From the NCBI GenBank assembly GCA_021821055.1, contig JAKACX010000001.1, positions 55,521-119,520 of the forward strand: a stretch of 64,000 nt of DNA. The letters are read 5' to 3'. Within the stretch, counting starts at the first letter, position 1. The number at the start of each line of letters is the position of its first letter. This document shows, one piece after another, positions 1 to 10,813 of the stretch. The notes under the pieces were generated by a model. That model did not search any database. It was not told the DNA's origin and saw only the letters and a program-made list of their open reading frames with translations. Origin of the DNA: Bacillota bacterium. Lineage in GTDB: Bacteria; Bacillota; Bacilli; Alicyclobacillales; SLC66. Both the position numbers and the translations under genes were made by a program.

Positions 1-321
1 CGCGCAAAACTCTTCGGGCGACGCGTAGTCGTCACTCACGCAACCCATGGGCGCCAGGGACCCCTCCAGAATCCGCACGATCCGTCCCATCGGAATCTCG
101 TCCGGACGCTGCGCCAAGAGGTATCCGCCCGTGGCGCCGCGCACGCTGACCACCAGGCCCTCGCGGCGCAGCGAGCCAAAAATCTGGTCCAGGAATGCCT
201 CGGGAATGTCCTCGAGCGCCGCGATTTCACGCAACGGCACGGGATGAACGCCTGCGCCGGATTGCTCCGCCAGCGTCACGAGCGCCCGCAGGCCGTATTC
301 CGTGCGCTTCGACACCTTCAC
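1..321 (-). CDS. Rrf2-family iron-sulfur regulator, partial
   Basis: Winged-helix Rrf2-family transcription regulator, most likely the iron-sulfur-sensing repressor of the suf operon. The first 107 codons are present and the 3' end is cut by the window edge. Visible are the typical N-terminus (MKVSKRTEYGLRALVTLA), the recognition-helix region around residues 35-52 and the wing GATGGYLLA near 63-70. Cys94 and Cys106 fit the cluster-ligand region of IscR-like members; the third ligand would lie outside the window. The GTG start is chosen because AGGAGG sits 8 nt upstream. The gene begins 29 nt after the sufB stop on the same strand, so it is probably the last gene of the suf operon and would be autoregulated through the operator at 5525-5549. 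Family assignment is firm; the role as suf repressor is inferred from context. Confidence 0.88.
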   Translation of the reverse strand, partial: MKVSKRTEYGLRALVTLAEQSGAGVHPVPLREIAALEDIPEAFLDQIFGSLRREGLVVSVRGATGGYLLAQRPDEIPMGRIVRILEGSLAPMGCVSDDYASPEEFCA

Positions 322-350
322 GGTGGATCCCTCCTCGCGGACACTGGCAA

Positions 351-1728
351 TCAGCCAATCGAGCCTTCCATTTCAAACTTGATGAGCCGGTTCATCTCGA
401 CCGCGTACTCCATTGGCAGTTCGCGCGTGAACGGCTCGATAAAGCCCATGACGATCATGCGCGTCGCGTCCTCTTCCGAGATGCCGCGGCTCATCAGGTA
501 GAACAGTTGATCCTCGCTCACCTTCGAGACCGTCGCCTCGTGCTCCAGCGTGACCGTGTCGTTCTCGATCTCGTTGAAAGGAATCGTGTCGGACGTCGAG
601 CGCTCATCGAGAATCAGCGTGTCGCACTTGATGCTCGACTTGGCGTGCAGGGCCTCCGGAGAGAAGTGCGACAGCCCGCGGTAGGTGGTCTTGCCTCCGT
701 GTTTGCTGATCGACTTCGACACGATGGTCGACGTGCAGTCCGGCGCCGCGTGCACCATCTTCGCACCTGCGTCCTGGTGCTGACCCGCGCCGGCCACGGC
801 AATCGACAGCACCGTTCCCTTCGCGCGCGGCCCCATCATGTAGACCGACGGGTACTTCATCGTCAATTTTGAACCGATATTGCCGTCGACCCACTCCATC
901 GTCGCGTCCTCGTACGCCACGGCGCGCTTGGTGACGAGGTTGTAGATGTTCGGCGCCCAGTTCTGGATCGTTGTGTAGCGCACCCGGGCGCGGTCCTTCA
1001 CGATGATCTCCACGACGGCGCTGTGCAGCGAGTTCGTGCTGTAGATCGGCGCCGTACAGCCCTCGACGTAGTGCACGAAACTGTCGTCGTCGGCGATGAT
1101 GAGCGTGCGTTCGAACTGTCCCATATTCTCCGAGTTGATCCGGAAATACGCCTGGAGCGGCACTTCGCAGCGCACGCCGTGCGGGACATAGATGAAGCTG
1201 CCGCCGCTCCAGACGGCGGAGTTGAGCGCCGCGAACTTGTTGTCTTCCGGCGGGATGATCGTGCCAAAGTACTGTTTGAAGATCTCCGGATGCTCGCGCA
1301 GCGCGGTATCCGTATCCGTGAACAGCACCCCGAGTTTCTGCAGGTCCTCCTGCATCGAGTGGTAGACCACCTCGGATTCGTACTGCGCCGACACGCCGGC
1401 CAGAAACTTGCGTTCCGCCTCCGGAATGCCGAGACGGTCAAACGTGTTCTTGATCTCTTCAGGAACTTCCTCCCACGTCTTGCCCTGCCGTTCGGACGGC
1501 TTCACGTAGTAGGTGATATTGTCAAAGTCGAGGTCTCCCAGGTCTCCGCCCCACGCCGGCATCGGCTTCGCGTTGAACAATTCCAGGGAACGCAGGCGAA
1601 AATCGGTCATCCAACCCGGCTCGTTCTTCATTTCGGAAATCTGCTCGACCACCTTGCGGCTCAAACCCTTCGCGAAGCGCACGACCGATACGTCGCGGTC
1701 GATAAAACCGTACTGGTACTCCTCAAGC

Positions 1729-1745
<17 letters not shown>
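351..1745 (-). CDS. sufB: Fe-S cluster assembly scaffold SufB
   Basis: SufB, 464 residues, the usual family length. With SufC and SufD it forms the SufBCD complex that assembles Fe-S clusters in the cytosol. The C-terminal half carries the family core, including the segment with [14 protein letters not shown] and the C-terminal [14 protein letters not shown] motif shared with SufD. The ATG is chosen because GAGGAGG lies directly upstream at normal spacing; an upstream in-frame ATG lies inside sufU and has no ribosome-binding site. The start overlaps the end of sufU by 17 nt, indicating translational coupling. It is the fifth gene of the sufCDSUB operon. Confidence 0.97.
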
Positions 1746-4673
<2,928 letters not shown>

Positions 4674-4685
4674 GTCCGCTTCCCC

Positions 4686-5471
4686 CTAGGCCCCGGCGCC
4701 GACAGTTTCGTCCGCGATCCCCAGTTCTTCTTTCAACCAATCGTATCCGCGCGCCTCCAGTTGCTCGACCAGTTCCCGCCCGCCGGAACGCACGATCCTG
4801 CCCTGCATCATGACGTGCACGAAATCCGGGTGGATATACTCGAGCAACCGCTGGTAATGCGTGATGATCAGGGCGCCGAACTCAGGTCCGCGCAGACCGT
4901 TCACGCCGTCCGCCACAATCCGCAGCGCGTCGATGTCCAGTCCCGAGTCGATCTCGTCCAGAATCGCGATGCGCGGCCGCAGGACCGTCATCTGGAGAAT
5001 CTCGTTGCGTTTTTTTTCACCGCCGGAGAAGCCCTCGTTCAGGTACCTTTCGGCAAACGTCTCGTCAATCGACAGAGACTTCATCTTCTCCTTGAGTTCG
5101 CGGTGGAATTTCAGCACAGGCACCTCGTTGCCCTCGCCGCGCCGCGCGTTTAGCGCGATGCGCATAAAGTTCGCATTGGATACCCCGGATACCTCGCTCG
5201 GATACTGCATGGCCAGAAACAGGCCCTTCAACGCGCGCTCGTCCACGCCCATGGCGAACAGGTCCTCACCGTCGAGCGACGCCTCGCCCGCCGTCACCTC
5301 ATACTTGGGATGCCCCATCAAGGTGGATGCCAGCGTGCTCTTCCCTGTTCCGTTCGGCCCCATGACCGCGTGGATCTCGCCTCCGCGCACCGCCAGGTCA
5401 ACGCCTCTTAAAATCTCCTTGTGGTCGACCGCGACACGCAGACCGCTGATCTTCAGTTCTGGAATACTCAC
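4686..5471 (-). CDS. sufC: Fe-S assembly ATPase SufC
   Basis: ABC-type ATPase of the SufBCD complex, 261 residues. Visible are Walker A GPNGTGKST (38-46, Lys44), the signature FSGGEKKR and the SufC-specific Walker B region ILDEIDSGLDIDAL. The start is GTG with GGGAGGA 9 nt upstream. It is the first gene of the suf operon; the 5' region holds a candidate promoter and an IscR-type operator. SufC as first gene of sufCDSUB is the arrangement known in Bacilli. Confidence 0.97.
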   Translation of the reverse strand: MSIPELKISGLRVAVDHKEILRGVDLAVRGGEIHAVMGPNGTGKSTLASTLMGHPKYEVTAGEASLDGEDLFAMGVDERALKGLFLAMQYPSEVSGVSNANFMRIALNARRGEGNEVPVLKFHRELKEKMKSLSIDETFAERYLNEGFSGGEKKRNEILQMTVLRPRIAILDEIDSGLDIDALRIVADGVNGLRGPEFGALIITHYQRLLEYIHPDFVHVMMQGRIVRSGGRELVEQLEARGYDWLKEELGIADETVGAGA

Positions 5472-5524
5472 GATTTATGTCCTCCCGAGCGACCGACATT
5501 TCCCGGCTTGCCACGGCAACCCGG

Positions 5525-5549
5525 AAAGTCGACTAAATTAGTCGTCTTT
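5525..5549 (-). promoter_or_regulatory. IscR/Rrf2-type operator of the suf operon
   Basis: The core at 5531-5543, GACTAAATTAGTC, is a perfect palindrome and matches the known IscR type 1 half-site pattern GACTRWWWYAGTC exactly. Flanking bases extend the dyad imperfectly to 25 bp (AAAGTC on the left, GTCTTT on the right). It lies 54-78 nt upstream of the sufC start and overlaps or just follows the candidate -10. The likely ligand is the Rrf2 protein encoded at the end of the operon (inference). Confidence 0.75.
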
Positions 5550-5577
5550 ATGCTACCACATCGGTGAAAAAAAACAA
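5550..5577 (-). promoter_or_regulatory. Candidate sigma-A promoter of sufC
   Basis: Read on the minus strand: TTGTTT (5572-5577), a 16-nt spacer, then TAGCAT (5550-5555), placing the IscR-type operator over the start site. The -35 falls in the T-run of the upstream terminator, so this is a modest match only. Confidence 0.4.
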
Positions 5578-5602
5578 GGCCGCGCATTCTCCGCGCGCGG
5601 CC
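5566..5602 (-). terminator. Rho-independent terminator after the DUF59 gene
   Basis: On the minus strand an 8-bp GGCCGCGC/GCGCGGCC stem (5595-5602 with 5578-5585) with a 9-nt loop is followed by TTGTTTTTTTT. It follows the DUF59 gene and separates it from sufC. Confidence 0.85.
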
Positions 5603-5646
5603 CGCCCGACAGTTTGTTCACGCCATTGTCAAAATCGGCAGGGTCC

Positions 5647-5952
5647 TCAAAACAGGTAGCGCATGACGGCCTTCGCTTCTTCGGACATCATCTCTTTTGT
5701 CCAAGGGGGATCAAACGTCAGGTCGATCACAACCTCGGACGCGCCAAGGTCTTCCACTTTGCGCCTGATGTCATTTTGCAGTTCTTCCATCGCCGGACAG
5801 CCCATCGTGGTGAGCGTCATGCGCACCGTAACCTTCTGCGCGTCGTCGTCCACGTCGACGCCGTATATCATGCCCAGATTCACCACATCGATCTGGATCT
5901 CAGGGTCGACCACATCTTTCAACTGTTCGTAAATCACTTCCTGCGTCAGCAC
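5647..5952 (-). CDS. DUF59/MIP18-family protein (SufT-like)
   Basis: Small DUF59 protein of about 101 residues. Family members (SufT, PaaD-like, MIP18) are accessory factors of Fe-S cluster assembly or maturation. Visible are the VVDPEIQIDVVNLGMIYGV segment and the conserved TTMGCPAMEE motif with its Cys, followed by a DPPWTKEMMSEEAK tail. The GTG at 5952 is preferred because GGAGGG lies about 7 nt upstream; an in-frame ATG at 5973 would place that site inside the gene. It is transcribed towards the suf operon but is cut off by a terminator. Context supports an Fe-S role; the exact function is inferred. Confidence 0.9.
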   Translation of the reverse strand: MLTQEVIYEQLKDVVDPEIQIDVVNLGMIYGVDVDDDAQKVTVRMTLTTMGCPAMEELQNDIRRKVEDLGASEVVIDLTFDPPWTKEMMSEEAKAVMRYLF

Positions 5953-6158
5953 CGTGCATCCCTCCAGCCCCATGCTTGATTTCAGGATAACAGAGGGCCG
6001 ACGCGCGTGTAAAGCGAGCCCCCGCCGCCAGTCTGCAGCGCGTCAGCCTCTCCTGCCACAATCTGTTCCTGTGCCGCCCGGGCGCACTCTCGTATACTTG
6101 TTTAGAACAGCGATCCCCTCACGGGGGACATACCATCGCCCCGACAGGAGGACTTGCG

Positions 6159-7535
6159 TTGTCCATTCGCAGCGCCGCCGCGTTGGCGGGAGCGCTCGCC
6201 GCACTTTGCCTGGAGGCCCTGCCCGCACACGCCGCGGTGTGGTCCGGAGCGGCGGGTCTCCCACTGTCCGCATCTTTTCCGACCGTCGCCCGCGCCAACC
6301 GCAGCCCGGCGCAGACGCAAGCCATCCGCGCCCCTGCACGAAGATCCGCGGGCCAGGGACACACGGTGCGGGGATCCGTGCGGGCAAAGGTCGCACGGAT
6401 CCCCGCACCGCGATCGCTCACATTTGCCATGGCCATGCTGGCCGACCCTGCCAATCCGGCCGTCACCGCTGGTTCGGTGTACGCCGTTGCCGCGACTGGC
6501 CCCGCCACGGCAACCCTGGTGGTCAACGGCCAAAGCGTCTCCGTGCCCCGCGCCATCGTGCGTGAATTGACCGTGCCGGCCGGCGTGCGGCAGCCTGTCA
6601 AGCGGATCAACGGCCGGATTGTCCTTGGCTACGACATGGGCAGCGCAGCGCGCCTGGCAGCGGACGCGGCCGATCCGGTCTCTGTGGTATCGCCGCTGGC
6701 CTACGTGCTGTCGGATGCACACGGCAACCTGCAAGGCGCGCTCGCCAACGGCGAGATCACGGCGGCAACCGCGCGGGGCGCACAGGTGTGGCCCATCGTG
6801 CAGTCCGGTTTCAATCCGGCGCAGACAAGCGCCTTCCTGGCAAGTCCGGCGGCCGCCTTTACGGCGCTGGCGCGGATCGTGTCCATCGAACGACACCGGG
6901 GCGTCAGCGGCGTAAGTCTCGACTTCGAGGACATGCAGCCAAACGACGCTCCCCTGATGACGCGATTTGCCAGGGGAACATCCACCGTGCTGCACGCCAT
7001 GGGCAAGTGGGTGTCGATTGACGTGACGCCGCCGTCGTCGAGCCCCAACTGGGGCGTCGTCTACGATCGCGCGGCGTTGGCCCGCGTCGCGGACTACGTC
7101 GCGGTGATGACGTACGATGAGCACTTCCCGGGAAGTCCGGCCGGATCCGTGGCCTCCATTCCCTGGACGGCGAAAAGTGTGCGCGACACCATCGCGTCCG
7201 GCGTGCCGGCGTCGAAAATCCTGGTTGGCGTGCCTTTCTACACACGCTCATGGGACACGCTGGCGGGGCGCCTGCAGTCGACGGAATTGCCGCTCACGAC
7301 CGCCCTGTCCTACCTGTCTCTCCCGGGCGCCACCGAGCGCTGGAGCAGCCGCCAGCAACAGGACGTCCTCACCTACACGCGAAACGGCATTCAGTATGAA
7401 ATATGGCTGGAGAACGCGGCTTCCCTGAGACTGCGCGGCGGCCTGGTCCGCTCCGACAACCTCGCGGGCGTCGCGATCTGGGATCTCTCCCAAGGGGCGC
7501 CGCAGTACATCGCGGATCTGACTCAGTCCTTTTGA
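6159..7535 (+). CDS. Secreted glycoside hydrolase family 18 protein
   Basis: 458-residue exported protein with a GH18-type (chitinase/YaaH-like) TIM barrel. Residues 1-25 form a signal peptide ending near PAHA. An Ala-rich linker to about residue 145 precedes the catalytic domain, which opens with GRIVLGYDMG. The beta-4 catalytic motif is SLDFEDM near residues 250-256, in which Glu is the acid/base. VAVMTYDEH (beta-6) and the C-terminal GVAIWDLSQG are also typical of spore-cortex/germination GH18 proteins. TTG start with AGGAGG 7 nt upstream. No LysM repeats are visible, unlike YaaH. A cell-wall role is likely; the substrate is unknown. Confidence 0.85.
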   Translation: MSIRSAAALAGALAALCLEALPAHAAVWSGAAGLPLSASFPTVARANRSPAQTQAIRAPARRSAGQGHTVRGSVRAKVARIPAPRSLTFAMAMLADPANPAVTAGSVYAVAATGPATATLVVNGQSVSVPRAIVRELTVPAGVRQPVKRINGRIVLGYDMGSAARLAADAADPVSVVSPLAYVLSDAHGNLQGALANGEITAATARGAQVWPIVQSGFNPAQTSAFLASPAAAFTALARIVSIERHRGVSGVSLDFEDMQPNDAPLMTRFARGTSTVLHAMGKWVSIDVTPPSSSPNWGVVYDRAALARVADYVAVMTYDEHFPGSPAGSVASIPWTAKSVRDTIASGVPASKILVGVPFYTRSWDTLAGRLQSTELPLTTALSYLSLPGATERWSSRQQQDVLTYTRNGIQYEIWLENAASLRLRGGLVRSDNLAGVAIWDLSQGAPQYIADLTQSF

Positions 7536-7783
7536 CGCGTGCGCCGGACGACCACCCTGCGGCCTGGTTCCCGCCCGGGCCGCCCGCTCGCGTCGCGTTC
7601 ACGGACCGCCTGCTGGACGGAAGCCACATCCGACGGCGCGACGCGCCACGCGGCGTCCGCGAAGCGAAACGTCTCCGCCGACAAGCGCCGCGCGTCGGCC
7701 AGTTCCTGCAGCGCGCTGCGCACGGCGGCCGCGTCACAGCGCAGCATATCGGCCACCTGTTCTACATCGAAACGCTTGGTCAT
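7523..7783 (-). CDS. Small hypothetical protein (86 residues)
   Basis: I do not recognise this protein. It is mostly helical with a winged-helix-like pattern (FDVEQVADMLRCDAAAVRSALQELADARRLS) and a very basic C-terminus. The 3' end overlaps the convergent GH18 gene by 13 bp. Only a weak ribosome-binding site precedes the ATG. It fills an otherwise empty stretch with plausible codon use, hence moderate confidence. Confidence 0.5.
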   Translation of the reverse strand: MTKRFDVEQVADMLRCDAAAVRSALQELADARRLSAETFRFADAAWRVAPSDVASVQQAVRERDASGRPGREPGRRVVVRRTRQKD

Positions 7784-7800
7784 GCACCCAGTTTACACAA

Positions 7801-7836
7801 ACGGCCCGCCCGCGTCTCCTAACGCGGGCCGTTTTT
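7801..7836 (+). terminator. Rho-independent terminator upstream of ppx
   Basis: A perfect 9-bp stem (7801-7809 with 7824-7832, ACGGCCCGC/GCGGGCCGT) and a 14-nt loop, followed by TTTTT. It would stop read-through from the GH18 gene before the ppx operon. Confidence 0.75.
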
Positions 7837-7837
7837 C

Positions 7838-7851
7838 GGTATACTGTTTGC
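7838..7851 (+). promoter_or_regulatory. -10 element directly before the ppx ATG
   Basis: TATACT at 7840-7845 lies only 6 nt before the ATG at 7852 and no Shine-Dalgarno sequence is present, suggesting a leaderless mRNA starting at or next to the A of ATG. No good -35 is visible. Confidence 0.45.
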
Positions 7852-9360
7852 ATGAAACTCGTGGGCATCATCGACATCGGTTCCAACTCCATGCGTCTGT
7901 CCGTGATTCGCCAACTCGACAACGGCGCACACTACGTCGTGGACGAGCACAAGTCCACCCCGCGCCTCGCCAATCTGATCGGCCGGGACGGAGAACTGGG
8001 CGAAAACGCAGTCAATGAACTCATGACCCATTTGCGGGAATTCATGGACCTCTCCCGCGCATACGGCGTGGAACAGATCGTCGCCCTTGGCACCGCCGCA
8101 CTTCGCGGGGCCGCCAACCGGACGCAGGTCGTCGAGACGGTGTTGCGGCACCTCGGCATCCGGATCGACATTGTCAGCGGTCAGGAGGAGGCGTTCCTCG
8201 GATACCTGGCCATCAAGCGGACGCTCGAAGTGGACACCGCCTACCTGATGGATATCGGCGGCGGCAGCACGGAGCTTTCGCTCGTGCAAAACGGGGCGCT
8301 TGTGGCCTCGCATTCGCTGCCCTTCGGCGCGGTCACCATCATGCGCCACGCAAGAGAAACGGGCCACGACATGTCTCTATTCCGACTTCCGGAATTTGCC
8401 GCCGACGCCCTGAACAGTCTGGCCATGCTGCGGCAGCAGCCGCACGCCGAGGTCATCGGCATCGGCGGAACGATCCGCAATGTCGCGCGCGTCCACCAGG
8501 GGGAACGCGCCTACCCCCTGGCGCTCGCGCACAACTACACGATGCCGCCGGGCGACGTCGAGGCCACCTTGCAGCGGATCGCGGACCTCCCGATGCAGCG
8601 TCGGCGCAAGCTCGAAGGTCTCTCGCGGGACCGCGCGGACCTGATCGTCCCCGGGGGGGCCATCCTGCTCCACGTGCTGCGCCAGATCGGCGCCTGCCGC
8701 CTGCGCGTCAGCGGCCGCGGGCTGCGCGACGGAGCGTTTTACGCACGCATTCTGCTGCAGGACGCCGAGTCGCCCGCACCCATTGTCGAGGACAGCGTCC
8801 ACAACCTCCTGCGCCGCTTCCTGACATCCGAGGAACACGCGCTGCACGTCTCGAAACTCGCCTTTGCGCTGTTCCCGGCGTTCCCGGAGATGGCCGTTCA
8901 CCGGCCGGCGGCGGACAAGGTGCTCTACACGGCGGCTATGCTGCACCGCATTGGTGTGCACGTGAGTTATTATGGGTATGACAGGCACACGTTCTACCTC
9001 ATCCTGTGCAGTCCGATCTACGGACTGTCGCACCGCGAGATTCTGCTTGCCGCCCTGGCGGCTTCCTACAAGGGACGGGCGGAGATGCGCAAGCTCGCCG
9101 CGCCCTACAAATCGCTGCTGACGGACGACGACTACGACCTGGCGGCGCGCCTCGGGGTGCTGGTGCGCATCGCGGAGGCCTTGGACCAGCGGCGGGAACA
9201 GCGCGTCAAGTCCCTGCGCGCCGCCGTGGACAGCGGGCGCCTCAGCATATCGCTCGTGATCGCCGGCGGCGCGGATGTGGAGATCGCTGCCGCGTTGGCC
9301 CTCACGGCGCAGGTGAGAAAAATCTTCGGATGCGATCTCGCCATTTCGGTGGATGTTTGA
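7852..9360 (+). CDS. ppx: Ppx/GppA-family phosphatase
   Basis: 502-residue exopolyphosphatase/guanosine pentaphosphate phosphohydrolase family protein. The ASKHA phosphatase domain shows the phosphate-1 loop IIDIGSNSMRL (6-16), the TAALRGAANR segment, the catalytic-Glu region SGQEEAFLGYLAI, the phosphate-2 loop MDIGGGSTELS and GIGGTIRN. A C-terminal HD-type helical domain starts near residue 310 (ALFPAF, YTAAMLHRIG). Substrate could be polyphosphate or pppGpp; sequence alone does not decide. It opens an operon with two P-loop kinase-like proteins and an HD protein (24 nt, 14 nt and -4 nt spacings). The ATG follows a -10 box closely with no SD site. Confidence 0.9.
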   Translation: MKLVGIIDIGSNSMRLSVIRQLDNGAHYVVDEHKSTPRLANLIGRDGELGENAVNELMTHLREFMDLSRAYGVEQIVALGTAALRGAANRTQVVETVLRHLGIRIDIVSGQEEAFLGYLAIKRTLEVDTAYLMDIGGGSTELSLVQNGALVASHSLPFGAVTIMRHARETGHDMSLFRLPEFAADALNSLAMLRQQPHAEVIGIGGTIRNVARVHQGERAYPLALAHNYTMPPGDVEATLQRIADLPMQRRRKLEGLSRDRADLIVPGGAILLHVLRQIGACRLRVSGRGLRDGAFYARILLQDAESPAPIVEDSVHNLLRRFLTSEEHALHVSKLAFALFPAFPEMAVHRPAADKVLYTAAMLHRIGVHVSYYGYDRHTFYLILCSPIYGLSHREILLAALAASYKGRAEMRKLAAPYKSLLTDDDYDLAARLGVLVRIAEALDQRREQRVKSLRAAVDSGRLSISLVIAGGADVEIAAALALTAQVRKIFGCDLAISVDV

Positions 9361-9383
9361 CTTTATGGGAGGAGAATTGGTAC

Positions 9384-10082
9384 ATGCGGCTGAAAAAGGC
9401 TCGCGGCCTGGGACGGACCATGCAGTACCCGGGTCGGCTGTTTATTGTGGAGGGAACGGACGGATCCGGCAAGAGCACACAGATTTACCTGCTCAAACGG
9501 TGGCTTGAAGACAACGGATATCCCGTCTTTTTCACGGAATGGAACTCCAGCGAACTGATCAAGTCCGCCACACGGCGCGCCAAGAAAAAAAACCGCCTGA
9601 CGCCTACGACGTTCAGCCTGATCCACGCGTGCGACTTCGCCGACCGCTATGAGACGATGATGCTGCCGCACCTGCGCGCGGGATACATCGTGCTCGCGGA
9701 CCGCTACGTCTACACGGCGTACGCCCGCGACATGGCGCGCGGGTGCGCCCCGGAGTGGGTCAAGAATGTGTACAGCTTCGCCGTCAAGCCCACACTCAGC
9801 TTCTATTTTCAGACGCCGCTGGACGTTTCGCTCGACCGCATCCTGTCGGGGCGCCCCGATCTGAAGTACCACGAGGCAGGCATGGACCTCGGGTTGTCGA
9901 GCGATCCGGCCAAAAGCTTCAAGCTGTTTCAGGGAATGATCAAGACACACTATGACAACATGATCGGCGAAGAACATTTCCACGTTGTCGACGCGACCAA
10001 GAGCGTGGAGCAGCAGCAGCAGGTCGTCCGCCAGCAGGTGCTCGCGAAGCTGGAAGACTATATCATACCCAACCAGGTTTGA
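9384..10082 (+). CDS. Thymidylate kinase-like P-loop protein 1
   Basis: 232-residue P-loop NTPase of the thymidylate kinase fold. The intact Walker A motif GTDGSGKST spans 24-32 with Lys30; the DRY motif (LADRYVYTAYARD) resembles the DR(Y/H) motif of Tmk. The central and C-terminal parts lack the canonical Tmk lid and nucleotide-binding signatures, so dTMP need not be the substrate. ATG start with GGGAGGAG upstream. It lies between ppx and a diverged sister gene, suggesting a role in phosphate or nucleotide/polyphosphate metabolism (inference). A housekeeping tmk would normally lie next to holB, which is not seen here. Confidence 0.8.
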   Translation: MRLKKARGLGRTMQYPGRLFIVEGTDGSGKSTQIYLLKRWLEDNGYPVFFTEWNSSELIKSATRRAKKKNRLTPTTFSLIHACDFADRYETMMLPHLRAGYIVLADRYVYTAYARDMARGCAPEWVKNVYSFAVKPTLSFYFQTPLDVSLDRILSGRPDLKYHEAGMDLGLSSDPAKSFKLFQGMIKTHYDNMIGEEHFHVVDATKSVEQQQQVVRQQVLAKLEDYIIPNQV

Positions 10083-10096
10083 CCGGAGGAGAACAG

Positions 10097-10813
10097 ATGG
10101 GTCATACAACCAATACATCCCACAGGCGCACATACTACGGCGCGGGTCTGCCGTACCTGAACGAACAGCCTTACCCGGGCAAACTGATTGTGATCGAAGG
10201 AGCCGACTGTTCCGGGAGATCGACGCAGACTCTGCTCTTGAAGCGGTGGCTGGAGTTCAACGGGCACGCCGTCGCGGACACGGGCATCAAGCGGTCCGAC
10301 CTCGTCAGCCGCACCATTGACCAGGCCAAGAACGGCAATGTGCTGGGCAAGACGACGCTCAGTCTGCTGTACGCCACGGATTACGCGGACCAACTGGAGA
10401 ACAAGATCCTCCCCGCGCTCGGGGCTGGTTTCATTGTCATCGCGGACCGCTACATCTTCACGCTCATGGTGCGCGACGCCGTGCGCGGCGCCGACCAAGA
10501 CTGGCTTGAGGAACTGTTCGGATTCGCGCTGGTGCCGGACATCACCTTCTACCTCCAGTTGCCTCCCGAGGCGCTCCTGCACAGGCACTTTCGGAAGCGG
10601 GGCTACCTGGATTTCTGGGAATCGGGCATGGATCTGTCGCTGTCCACGGACATGTTCGAGAGCTTCCACCGCTACCAGACGCTGTGCAAGCAGCAGTTTG
10701 ACGAATACTCGGAATCTTACGGGTTTGTGACGCTTGATGGAACGCGCGACGTTGAATCGATCCAGAGCGACCTGCGGGAGCGCATCGCGTCGCTCCTTGA
10801 AGGCGACTCATGA
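10097..10813 (+). CDS. Thymidylate kinase-like P-loop protein 2, altered Walker A
   Basis: 238-residue sister of the preceding protein, with similar architecture (GKLIVIEG near 28-35, IADRYIFTLMVRD, LSLSTDMFESFHRYQ matching LGLSSDPAKSFKLFQ in the first). The Walker A reads GADCSGRST, with Arg41 where the catalytic Lys is expected, so phosphoryl transfer may be impaired or altered. It may be a regulatory partner of protein 1. ATG start with GGAGGAG upstream, 14 nt after the previous stop. The four genes of this operon overlap or nearly touch, which argues for a joint function. Confidence 0.8.
   Translation: MGHTTNTSHRRTYYGAGLPYLNEQPYPGKLIVIEGADCSGRSTQTLLLKRWLEFNGHAVADTGIKRSDLVSRTIDQAKNGNVLGKTTLSLLYATDYADQLENKILPALGAGFIVIADRYIFTLMVRDAVRGADQDWLEELFGFALVPDITFYLQLPPEALLHRHFRKRGYLDFWESGMDLSLSTDMFESFHRYQTLCKQQFDEYSESYGFVTLDGTRDVESIQSDLRERIASLLEGDS

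Noticed and set aside
10097..10813. Second Tmk-like protein as the housekeeping thymidylate kinase
   Set aside because: The Walker A lysine is replaced by Arg and the Tmk lid signature is absent.
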